NCBI GenBank assembly: GCA_021298315.1
Contig: JAJTFC010000020.1
Span: forward strand, 62,001 to 126,000
Direction of reading: 5' to 3'
Source: Planctomycetaceae bacterium
GTDB lineage: Bacteria > Planctomycetota > Planctomycetia > Pirellulales > Pirellulaceae
Length of the DNA stretch: 64,000 nucleotides
Below, one piece after another: positions 53,413 to 61,625 of the stretch (position 1 is the first letter of the stretch; each line of letters starts with the position of its first letter). Both the position numbers and the translations under genes were made by a program. The notes beneath the pieces are model-generated. The model had not been told where the DNA came from. It saw only the letters and a program-made list of their open reading frames with translations, and searched no databases.

Positions 53413-54984
53413 CTAGGACCGGTGCCGCCACGAAGCGGGCCTTGGAATTTCTTGACGGCACTGTCGCGTTTGACGATCTCCGGTTCGGCTTCGTCCTTGA
53501 CCTCGGACTGCGAAGCACCAGGCTTGGCCTGCGTTGCCTTGAGCGACCGAAACACTGCTGACTCGGCGATGGGCTAACTCCGAAATGTGGATGAGCCCTT
53601 CGATCCCAGTGGATATCTTTACAAACGCGCCGAATTCGGCCAAGCGCGATACGGCACCCTTGACGGTAGATCCCACTGGAAAGCGAGCCTCGACGTCACT
53701 CCAAGGATCATCTTGCAAGGAGCGGTAAGACAAGGAAATCTTGGCCGTTTTGGGATCGAATCTTTCGATCCGAACCTGAACCTTGTCCCCCTCGTTGAGC
53801 ACCTCCGATGGATGCTTGATTTTCTCCCAGGAAAGCTGCGTGATATGAATCAGTCCATCGAGCCCTCCGATATCGACAAACGCGCCAAAATCCATAAGCT
53901 TGCGGACCGTACCCTCGCAAAGCTGACCGATTTCGAGGGTCGCGAGTCGCTCTTGTTTTTTCTCCTGCTTTTCTCGCTCCAATACCGAGCGATGCGAAAG
54001 GACCAGATTTCCACGTCGTTGGTTCGCTTCGGTTACGACGCAAAGAAGTTTCTGTCCGATGTAATCGGCGGCCGATTCGATTCGGTATTCGGAAAGCTGA
54101 CTCATGGGAATGAACCCACGGATGTTTCCGACTTTGCACTCGACACCACCGGTATTGGCGCTCTCGATCTTCGCCTCGACAACGGCGCCCTCTTCGAGAT
54201 CGGCCCAGTCGTTGGCCGTGACGGCCTCGCCTGGCAATCCCAACTCATAGAGGCCTTCTTCGGCGTTAAAAGAGCGGATCATGACATCGATCTGCTGGCC
54301 CTCAGTCGGCATGTCCAGGAATTGCAACAAGGGCACAACGCCTTCGTTCGGTCCGCCCAAACTCACAAATACATTTGCATTATGAACCTTGATCACCCGG
54401 GCTTGGTATCGATTGCCGATCTCCAAGGCGACCCCGACACGGCCGGCGTTCTTTTCCCCGATCATCAGGTGCTCGAGGTCGGCGCCCTCGAGCGCTTCGG
54501 CCAATTCCGAGTCCTCTTGTTGGTCCCTACGCCGCGAGGTCGGAACTGGGACCTTGGCCGCGACGCTGGGTGCTGAATCCTTGTTGGAGCGATATCGCTC
54601 GGGCATCGATTCGGCGTCGATTTTTTCTGCGTCGATTTTTTCTGCGGCGATATTCTGAGCATCCATCGCGTCGGTTCGGCCCGCGGTATTCTCATTCGAG
54701 CCCTTCGCGGTAGCTTGTGCACCGACAGACTCTTCTTGGCGTTTGTTCGGGGGTGGGCCCGACCTTCCGGATGGGTTGCCCTGCGGACCGTTAGGACCTT
54801 TGCGACGCTTGGATTCGGGTTGAGAATCCCTGGTGGATTGCTCCTGGGCCATCCTAGCTCGGCGAATGGCCTCAAGGTTCAGGGGACCCGCAGCGCCTTG
54901 TTTTTGCCCATTTTGGGCCCCAGAATTGGCCGTTGGAGAACTGGCCGTTGAGGAATCCGGGGTTTGCTCTTCGTTTTCTGCCAT
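53413..54984 (-). CDS. S1 RNA-binding domain protein (RpsA-like), C-terminus damaged by frameshift
   Basis: 523 residues as read. A long low-complexity, Gln/Pro/charged N-terminus of about 190 residues (with a 15-bp repeat coding AEKID) precedes S1 domains: ARVIKVHNANVFVSLGG, AKIESANTGGVECKVG, GTVRKLMDFGAFVDIGG and GAVSRLAEFGAFVKIS. The fourth domain breaks after ELAHRRVSSVS: the frame then yields a 50-residue unrelated tail. In the alternative frame the expected continuation RSLKATQAKPGAS runs on to a stop at 53379-53381. About 60-80 bp of the last S1 strands appear to be missing at about 53550. It may still bind RNA through three domains. Confidence 0.8.
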   Translation of the reverse strand: MAENEEQTPDSSTASSPTANSGAQNGQKQGAAGPLNLEAIRRARMAQEQSTRDSQPESKRRKGPNGPQGNPSGRSGPPPNKRQEESVGAQATAKGSNENTAGRTDAMDAQNIAAEKIDAEKIDAESMPERYRSNKDSAPSVAAKVPVPTSRRRDQQEDSELAEALEGADLEHLMIGEKNAGRVGVALEIGNRYQARVIKVHNANVFVSLGGPNEGVVPLLQFLDMPTEGQQIDVMIRSFNAEEGLYELGLPGEAVTANDWADLEEGAVVEAKIESANTGGVECKVGNIRGFIPMSQLSEYRIESAADYIGQKLLCVVTEANQRRGNLVLSHRSVLEREKQEKKQERLATLEIGQLCEGTVRKLMDFGAFVDIGGLDGLIHITQLSWEKIKHPSEVLNEGDKVQVRIERFDPKTAKISLSYRSLQDDPWSDVEARFPVGSTVKGAVSRLAEFGAFVKISTGIEGLIHISELAHRRVSSVSVAQGNAGQAWCFAVRGQGRSRTGDRQTRQCRQEIPRPASWRHRS

Positions 54985-55206
54985 GCCATCGATCCGTTGA
55001 ATACCGGAAATTGAACGTCAAAGAATACTTCGGCCGTTGCCGACTGCTCAAGCCTCCAGTTTATCAATGAAACGCGAAGTTTCCAGTGACTCCAGGTTAT
55101 CCGGGGTGCCGAAACGGCTATCCTTAGGTATCCTCTTGCACCGGCAAATCTCCCGCGAGCCCCTTGCATCCTTACATTCCAGCTACCGAACCGACCAATA
55201 AACGAA

Positions 55207-56304
55207 ATGATAGACTTTTTTTCGGTTTTTCCCTTAGCGATCAACATTTTCGGACAAAGCGTCGAAAGCTCCGATTTGGTGGTCATCGGCTTGCTGATCG
55301 TCCTGGAAGGTCTTTTATCGATCGACAACGCTTTGGTGCTGGGGATGCTCGTCAAGCGTTTGCCCAAACACCAGCGGGCCAAGGCCCTTTCCTACGGATT
55401 GATCGGGGCGTTTGTTTTTCGAGTGATCGCCATTTGCTTGTCGGCCTACCTCCTCCAATGGACGATTGTCAAATTCATTGGCGGTGCCTATTTGGTCTAC
55501 ATTGCGGTCAAACACCTTTTTTGGGACGACGCCGAAGAGGAATTGGTCGTCCTGGACAAAGAAGGCCAACCGGGCCTCGTCGATGCGTACACCGGTGAGG
55601 AACTCACAGAAGAACGTCTCAAAACCGAAATCGAGCAGCGGGTTCCGATCGCCGCGAGCCTTGTTACAGAAGAGAGCATCGAAACACCGGCGGCCAACAC
55701 CCCGCCTGAACAAGCTGTCTGCGACGTGCCGTCTCACAACAATTGGAAATTCTGGAAAACCGTCGCGGTCATCGAACTGACTGATATCGCCTTTGCCGTC
55801 GATTCGATCCTGGCTGCCATGGCATTGGCCGGCTCGAAAAGCGATAAGCTCTGGGTGGTTGTCGCTGGCGGTATTCTCGGCGTGATCCTGATGCGTTTTG
55901 CCGCTTCGATCTTCGTACGGCTCCTCGAACGCTACCCTCGCTTCGAAGTGTCCGCCTACCTTCTGGTCATCGTCATCGGTTTGAAACTCCTAGCCGATTG
56001 GGCCTTCAACAGCGATTGGAGTTTCCGTGGTTGGAATGTCCTAGGCTCTTGGCAGGAAACATTCTCAGCGATTGAAAGCCACCGTCGATCCTTGACCGAA
56101 GCCTACCTGCACTGGATTGACTCCTCATGGTTCTTGGGTCGGGCTGCTGAACAGCATATCGACGGTATCGAACATATCCCACACCTTTTGGATTTCCATG
56201 ACCTCCGAAGGCCAGAGTGTATCGCGTTTTGGTTGACCATGCTCACCTGTTTCGTGTACGGTTTTATGCCTCGAAACGCACCCCCCAAAAATCCAGTATC
56301 CTGA
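55207..56304 (+). CDS. TerC family integral membrane protein
   Basis: 365 residues with multiple helices. The TerC signature is visible: LEGLLSIDNALVLGMLVKRL, and later LTDIAFAVDSILAAMAL with the paired acidic residues in the membrane that bind metal. A hydrophilic insert of about 65 residues (near 115-175) separates the two halves, longer than in many TerC proteins. Members are linked to tellurite resistance and to Mn2+ export. The gene precedes ispD by 21 bp on the same strand, without obvious functional link. Confidence 0.9.
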   Translation: MIDFFSVFPLAINIFGQSVESSDLVVIGLLIVLEGLLSIDNALVLGMLVKRLPKHQRAKALSYGLIGAFVFRVIAICLSAYLLQWTIVKFIGGAYLVYIAVKHLFWDDAEEELVVLDKEGQPGLVDAYTGEELTEERLKTEIEQRVPIAASLVTEESIETPAANTPPEQAVCDVPSHNNWKFWKTVAVIELTDIAFAVDSILAAMALAGSKSDKLWVVVAGGILGVILMRFAASIFVRLLERYPRFEVSAYLLVIVIGLKLLADWAFNSDWSFRGWNVLGSWQETFSAIESHRRSLTEAYLHWIDSSWFLGRAAEQHIDGIEHIPHLLDFHDLRRPECIAFWLTMLTCFVYGFMPRNAPPKNPVS

Positions 56305-56325
56305 AAACTATCTGAGCAATCCCCG

Positions 56326-57036
56326 ATGAAAGACGTCGCTGTCATCCTGGCTGCCGCCGGACGGAGCACCCGCTTTAATGACCCTTATCAAAAAAAGGTC
56401 TACGCCACCGTCCACGGGAAACCCGTCTGGCAATACAGCGCCCAACTGTTTGCCGACCATCCCCGTGTCGCACAAATCATCATGACCATCGCGATGGAAG
56501 ACCAAGCGATGGTGCAGGAGAAATTTGCTGGTAACTTGACCCTTTTTGGAGTCGAGGTCGTCCTCGGCGGACAAGAACGCTCCGAGAGCGTTCGCAACGC
56601 GCTCCAACGGATCCGACCAGGGATCGCTCTGGTCGCCATCCACGACGCGGCTCGCCCGTGCCTCTCGCGCCAAAGCCTCAATCAAGTCATCGAAGAGGCC
56701 AGCAAACACCGGGCCGCGATTCTCGCCTCGCCCATCCGAGCTACGGTCAAACGGGTCGATCCGACCAACCACCAAATCCTCGAAACAGTCCCGCGCGACG
56801 GGCTTTGGCAAGCTCAAACGCCACAGGTCTTCCGAACCGAAGATCTCCAACGCGGTTACGCAAATGCGAAAGGAAACCCCACCGATGACGCCCAGGTCAT
56901 CGAAAAGATGGGGATTGCCATCCGAGTCGTCGAAGGCCACGAAAGCAATATCAAGATCACCACCAAGGAGGACCTCAGGACCGTCGAAGGGATCCTGAAG
57001 TCTCCGGCCAGAACCCGGGACAACCCCTTTTTCTAA
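56326..57036 (+). CDS. ispD: 2-C-methyl-D-erythritol 4-phosphate cytidylyltransferase
   Basis: 236 residues, the normal IspD length. The enzyme joins MEP and CTP in the non-mevalonate isoprenoid pathway. Signatures: ILAAAGRSTRF with the CTP-binding loop, VLGGQERSESVRNAL, VAIHDAARPCL, and the C-terminal DDAQVIEKMG and NIKITTKEDL. It is convergent with the mannonate dehydratase gene, with a 21-bp gap. Confidence 0.95.
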   Translation: MKDVAVILAAAGRSTRFNDPYQKKVYATVHGKPVWQYSAQLFADHPRVAQIIMTIAMEDQAMVQEKFAGNLTLFGVEVVLGGQERSESVRNALQRIRPGIALVAIHDAARPCLSRQSLNQVIEEASKHRAAILASPIRATVKRVDPTNHQILETVPRDGLWQAQTPQVFRTEDLQRGYANAKGNPTDDAQVIEKMGIAIRVVEGHESNIKITTKEDLRTVEGILKSPARTRDNPFF

Positions 57037-57057
57037 TCCCACCCACCCTAGCCCGCT

Positions 57058-58032
57058 CTACGAACGTCTCGCTTCGGTCGCTTGCATCAAACCTCGCATG
57101 TATCCATACGCAAAAAGACGTCCAAGCATCGTGTAGCCCGGTTCGCCATCATCCTCGCCGACCATCTGCGGCACATGGTCCGGTCGCATTGGACCCTCGA
57201 AACCTACCTCCCTCAGAGCTCGCATCGCTGCGACCATATCGGTCGGCCCATTGTCATGGAACGTCTCCTCGAACGCTTCGGGCGTCCCTCGCACATCTCG
57301 GAAATGGACGTATCCAATCCGATTTCCAAAGCGATGGATCGTCGAGGGTATATCGCATCCCATGGTCGCAAACGTTCCCTGACAGAAACAAATCGAATTG
57401 CTGGGCGAATCGTACCTCTGGAGCAACCGATCAAAACACTCGACATTGTGCATGATCCGCGGCTTTTCCAATAAAGTGGCCAAAGGTGGATCGTCCGGAT
57501 GCATCGCCATCGTAACTCCGCACGACTCGGCAATCGGCAAAAGCTGATCCAGCATCCGATCCAGATGCTCCCAGAGCTTCTGGGGTGTCTGGGATCTGGC
57601 GATTTGCTCATGCTGCTCATCGCTAGGCCGAGCCCCGAGCATCACGGAAGCTTCGACATCCTTGAGATAAAACGCCGTCACCTTGGCACCACCTCGCTCC
57701 GGTGCGTCGAGCCTCGTGCGGGCCCAATCGGTACCTGCCATAAAGTTATAGCAAAGCAATCCCACGGAGTTGTCGCTCATCGAGCGGAGCAGATCCTTCA
57801 TCGCGCGCAGCTCCGATCCGTCGTCGATCCCGAGCTTGAGCCTCTCGATCGGCAAGTAGCCCTCGACGACCCCGATCTCCAACCCATGGACCTTTGCGCG
57901 TTGGACCCATTGGGCGATCGCACCGGGTTGGTTACCTGGATAACGAATCACCAAATCATTCACCCCGCACTGGGCCGCAAGCTGCAGGTTTTCTTCCGAA
58001 ACCGGGGTTAGAACCGTGGCAAGTCGCATCAT
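57058..58032 (-). CDS. uxuA: Mannonate dehydratase
   Basis: 324 residues from ATG 58032, shortly after the MFS stop; an ATG at 58140 in the same frame would overlap the transporter gene by 85 bp. Metal-site motifs are visible: MAMHPDDPP, FCQGTFATMG, YVHFRDVRGT and RPDHVPQM. The enzyme dehydrates D-mannonate to 2-keto-3-deoxygluconate in hexuronate breakdown. It lies 23 bp downstream of an MFS transporter gene in a two-gene operon. Confidence 0.9.
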   Translation of the reverse strand: MMRLATVLTPVSEENLQLAAQCGVNDLVIRYPGNQPGAIAQWVQRAKVHGLEIGVVEGYLPIERLKLGIDDGSELRAMKDLLRSMSDNSVGLLCYNFMAGTDWARTRLDAPERGGAKVTAFYLKDVEASVMLGARPSDEQHEQIARSQTPQKLWEHLDRMLDQLLPIAESCGVTMAMHPDDPPLATLLEKPRIMHNVECFDRLLQRYDSPSNSICFCQGTFATMGCDIPSTIHRFGNRIGYVHFRDVRGTPEAFEETFHDNGPTDMVAAMRALREVGFEGPMRPDHVPQMVGEDDGEPGYTMLGRLFAYGYMRGLMQATEARRS

Positions 58033-58055
58033 GTCATACCGATCGCTAAAGGTGA

Positions 58056-59588
58056 CTAAGCCGCAGGGCTTGAGGATGTCTGAAGCGGCTTGGTCGCATC
58101 CATCCCTAAAGCCGCGCAGCCTGCAATGAAAAAAGCACATGCGCAGGTGATGAATACCAAACTTTGCCCAGAACCGGAACTCGAACCGTAAGCGAGCAAA
58201 AGAGGTACCACTTTCGAACTAACCGATGCGCCGAAGTTCCCCCACATGTTTGCCCACCCAAAGATCGCGCCGGTATTGCGACCTCCTACATCCTGCATGA
58301 ACGCCCAAATCGAGGGGTTGGCAAAGTCCGTCATCAGCGAAACGATCGCGCAGCATATCACCACTCCCCAGACCGAATCGATCATCAAGCACCCCAAGTA
58401 AGAGCAACCTGCAATGCAATTGGCTAGGGCAATCGGAAAGACTCGCCCTTTGCGCAACCCGAATCGCTTGACACTCCAATCGGTTGCCCGCCCTCCGAGC
58501 AACTGGCCGAGCATCCCCGTTGCCAATACGAGCGTGACCATGAATGCACCCTGTTGCTCAGAAACCTTATGGGTTTCCTTGAGGTAGGTGGGTAACCAAG
58601 TGACCAGAAACGCCCAACCGATGTTGACGCAAAACTGACCTAGCGAATTGAGCCATAGACTCCGACTACCACAGTACAATCCAATCATCTTGGCGATGTC
58701 ACGCAATTCGGGTTTCGCATCGTCAGGAATCTGGCCAATCAATTCCTGCTCGGATCGACTGCAAGCCGGATGCTCCGAGGGCCGATCCCTGACGATCCAA
58801 TAGTAAGCCCCAGCGATGGCGATTCCAAGCAATCCGTAGACCGATAACACCGTTCGCCATGAACCTACTTGCAGGATCAACAGAGTCGTCAAGAATGGGG
58901 CCAAAGCCCCTCCCAACCGACCACCGAATGCAATCAACCCACTGGCGCGACCACGGCTTGAAACGGGAAACCATCGGCGCACGATCGCACTGCTGGTCGG
59001 ATAAGCTCCCGACTGGGCAAAACCAAAAAAGAACCTTGCGAACATCAATCCATAGAGACTTCCGACCCAGCCGGTCATCCAAGTCAGGATCGACCATACG
59101 AGGATGTACAGCGTCAGCATCCGTCGAGCACCGAGCCGATCGCTAAACCATCCAGCAGGTACCTGAAAAAGCGCGTACGAAAAAAAGAATGCCCCGAGAA
59201 TACTCCCTATCTGATTTTTCGAGATCCTCCGAAAACCTCTAGCCCCCTGCGATTCGAGTTCCGTAACCAACGCATCGGCTTGGTCGGATCTCAATTGATC
59301 GGCGACCATGTAAGGCAATTTGATCCGTTCAAAATCCAATGGCTTATCGCCGGGGGGCTGCCTCGATCGCAGCCAAGATCGGACTTGGTCATTCTCGATC
59401 CCATCGGTCAATTCCACTGAAAATCGTGTAGAAGAAGCTTGCACTAACGCGGAATCCTTCAAAAAGGATTCCGATTTGACGATCTCACCTAGCGAGTTTC
59501 GCGTCAGGTACAATCCAAGTGCCATCAGCACGCTGACCCAAACAATCTGCAAACGAACCGATGTCGTCGATGGTGTAGATGAATTCAT
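58056..59588 (-). CDS. MFS transporter, ACS-type, with large periplasmic insert
   Basis: 510 residues. Helix 1 (VWVSVLMALGLYLTRNSLG) is followed by an insert of about 85 hydrophilic residues before ISKNQIGSILGAFFFSYAL, then GWFSDRLGARRML, the MFS motif A, and ten further helices. The insert between helices 1 and 2 is not standard and would face the periplasm. ACS-type members take up organic anions such as hexuronates; the adjacent mannonate dehydratase gene supports that. The gene starts 80 bp from the divergent DUF1080 gene. Confidence 0.9.
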   Translation of the reverse strand: MNSSTPSTTSVRLQIVWVSVLMALGLYLTRNSLGEIVKSESFLKDSALVQASSTRFSVELTDGIENDQVRSWLRSRQPPGDKPLDFERIKLPYMVADQLRSDQADALVTELESQGARGFRRISKNQIGSILGAFFFSYALFQVPAGWFSDRLGARRMLTLYILVWSILTWMTGWVGSLYGLMFARFFFGFAQSGAYPTSSAIVRRWFPVSSRGRASGLIAFGGRLGGALAPFLTTLLILQVGSWRTVLSVYGLLGIAIAGAYYWIVRDRPSEHPACSRSEQELIGQIPDDAKPELRDIAKMIGLYCGSRSLWLNSLGQFCVNIGWAFLVTWLPTYLKETHKVSEQQGAFMVTLVLATGMLGQLLGGRATDWSVKRFGLRKGRVFPIALANCIAGCSYLGCLMIDSVWGVVICCAIVSLMTDFANPSIWAFMQDVGGRNTGAIFGWANMWGNFGASVSSKVVPLLLAYGSSSGSGQSLVFITCACAFFIAGCAALGMDATKPLQTSSSPAA

Positions 59589-59668
59589 TCGGACTAAGAT
59601 ATCACATTCGAAAACACGATGCGAACCTGTACCTGATTTTCAATACGCAAGCCTGGAGAATACTTTGC

Positions 59669-60364
59669 ATGGTCAACCCTAGAAACCCAAACAATCGCAA
59701 TCGAGCCCTGCGTCTGATTCCCCTTTCCCCGAGTGCGATTTCCTGGGCCATAGTCCTGCTGACCTCGGCCACAGGGCCTATGGCCTTAGTCGCACAAGAT
59801 GCAAAACCGCTTTTCGATGGCAAGACCTTCGAAGGCTGGGAAGGGGACACCAAGACGGTTTGGAGAATTGAGGAGGGTGCCCTGACGGCAGGCTCCTTGA
59901 AGGATCGCCAAAAAGAGAACGACTTCCTTGCCACGGTCTCGGAGTACCAAAACTTTGAACTCGAACTCGAATGGAAACTCGAAGGGACCGAAGGCTTCAT
60001 CAACGGGGGCGTTCAGTTCCGTACCAAAAGGATTCCAAACCATCACGAAGTGTCCGGTTACCAAGCCGACCTTGGAGCCGGTTTCGATGGCGCTCTTTAC
60101 GATGAGAGCCGAAGGAACAAAATCCTAGCCAAGCCCGACGAAGCAACCCTCAAGAAAGCCGCCAAACCCTTGGGCCAGTGGAATCACTATCGGATCCGAG
60201 CCCAAGGAAATCGCATCGAGCTGTGGCTTAACGGAACCAAAACGGTCGACTACACCGAAACCGATCCCGATATCGCTTCTCGCGGGATCATCGCAGTCCA
60301 AATCCACGGCGGCGCGACCGCAATCGCCCGCTACCGAAAACTGACCATCAAGGAACTACCCTAA
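59669..60364 (+). CDS. DUF1080 (3-keto-disaccharide hydrolase-like) protein, copy 1
   Basis: 231 residues from ATG 59669; an upstream ATG at 59579 overlaps the MFS gene's 5' end and lacks signal features. A signal peptide (ISWAIVLLTSATGPMALVAQ) is present. The concanavalin-like domain shows LFDGKTFEGWEG, NFELELEWKLEG, GGVQFRTKRI and the ending IAVQIHGG. Recent work places such proteins among 3-keto-glycoside processing enzymes, abundant in planctomycetes; the substrate is undefined. Next to it, 80 bp downstream, is a second copy. Confidence 0.85.
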   Translation: MVNPRNPNNRNRALRLIPLSPSAISWAIVLLTSATGPMALVAQDAKPLFDGKTFEGWEGDTKTVWRIEEGALTAGSLKDRQKENDFLATVSEYQNFELELEWKLEGTEGFINGGVQFRTKRIPNHHEVSGYQADLGAGFDGALYDESRRNKILAKPDEATLKKAAKPLGQWNHYRIRAQGNRIELWLNGTKTVDYTETDPDIASRGIIAVQIHGGATAIARYRKLTIKELP

Positions 60365-60444
60365 TCCCATTTTTGCCCGATCTCCAACATCGAATTCGAA
60401 ACGTGGAAACCCTCCTCTCCGGCTCTGCTAATAAGCAACAAAAA

Positions 60445-61584
60445 ATGACCATGCGAATCGACTACAAGCGAAACCCAAAGCACCTCGCGATGATGTTCCA
60501 AACCCTATGGATTGGCCTAGCCCTGCTTGCGATTTCCGAACATGCCTCAGCACAGCTTTCCACCGGATGGAAGCAGCACGACATGAAACGACCCTTACCC
60601 CCAACGGTTCAGCCCGGTGAGAGCAAGCCCGGTGAGAGCCAGCTACCAACACCACCTCCGTCCGATGCCGTCGTCCTTTTCGACGGCAAATCTCTCGACG
60701 CATGGCGTAACAGCGACGGTGGACCAGCCAAATGGATCGTCCGCGATGGAGCCATGGAACCGGTCAATGGGGGTGGCTATGCGTATTCAGCCCAAGGCTT
60801 TGAAGATTGCCAACTCCACATCGAATGGGCCTCCCCCGAGGTTCCTAAAGGCAAAAGTCAGAACCGAGGAAACAGCGGAGTGTTCCTGCAAAGCCTATTC
60901 GAAGTCCAAATCCTCGATTCCTTCGACAACGTGACGTACGCCGACGGCCAAGCCGCATCGATCTACGGCCAGTATCCACCCATGGCCAACGTCAGCCGTA
61001 AGCCGGGCCAATGGCAAGCGTTTGACATTCTCTTCCGCGCGCCAAAGTACAACGACGATGGCTCTTTGTCCTCACCAGCGCGCCTGACGGTTATGCACAA
61101 TGGTGTGTTCGTCCAAGACAACGTCAAGGCGCTCGGACCGACCTCCTGGCTCCAGCATCACCCCTATACGAAACGATCCGACGCCAAGCGACCCGGCAAG
61201 CTTCCGATCGGTTTGCAGGACCATGGAAACCCGGTTCGGTTTCGCAATATTTGGGTACGAGAACTCCCCCCCGAGACCATCGAGCCCCCCAAAGAAGCCT
61301 ATGACCCTGTCATCGTCGAACTGACCGACAGTCAGATCGAAGGGCTCTTAGGAAAGTTCCAGCGCGAAGGGGGAGGGACTTACGAAGTTCTCCGCAAGGA
61401 TGGCAAGCTCTTTTTCACACTTGGCGGACCGCTCTTGGAAATGATTCCTCATAGCCCAACAGAGTTCGGACTTCGGTACACGGCCGGCTTGCTCGAATTC
61501 CAAAGGAACCCAGCGGGACAAGCCCAATCGCTCCGCTTTGAAATGGGGGGTAGTCTCTCCAAAGGCCAACGCGAAACGCCCTAG
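60445..61584 (+). CDS. DUF1080 protein with extra C-terminal domain, copy 2
   Basis: 379 residues from ATG 60445 (a TTG-start frame from 60373 is open but lacks support). Signal peptide: WIGLALLAISEHASAQ. The DUF1080 domain has VVLFDGKSLDAWRNSDGG, LHIEWASP, GNSGVFLQSLFEVQILDSF and a terminal RFRNIWVRELP. About 90 further residues, with FQREGGGTYEVLRKDG, resemble a small beta domain seen at the end of some glycan-processing proteins. A GAGAGC(A/C)AGCCCGGT repeat is found near 60620. Paralog of the previous gene. Confidence 0.85.
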   Translation: MTMRIDYKRNPKHLAMMFQTLWIGLALLAISEHASAQLSTGWKQHDMKRPLPPTVQPGESKPGESQLPTPPPSDAVVLFDGKSLDAWRNSDGGPAKWIVRDGAMEPVNGGGYAYSAQGFEDCQLHIEWASPEVPKGKSQNRGNSGVFLQSLFEVQILDSFDNVTYADGQAASIYGQYPPMANVSRKPGQWQAFDILFRAPKYNDDGSLSSPARLTVMHNGVFVQDNVKALGPTSWLQHHPYTKRSDAKRPGKLPIGLQDHGNPVRFRNIWVRELPPETIEPPKEAYDPVIVELTDSQIEGLLGKFQREGGGTYEVLRKDGKLFFTLGGPLLEMIPHSPTEFGLRYTAGLLEFQRNPAGQAQSLRFEMGGSLSKGQRETP

Positions 61585-61625
61585 TATCGAAGGAATGCCG
61601 ATCGACCTCCAGTTTTTAATCGCGA

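Noticed and set aside
53587-54576. 329-codon open frame on the plus strand
   Set aside because: Antisense to the S1-domain gene, which has clear repeated S1 motifs; the antisense product has none.
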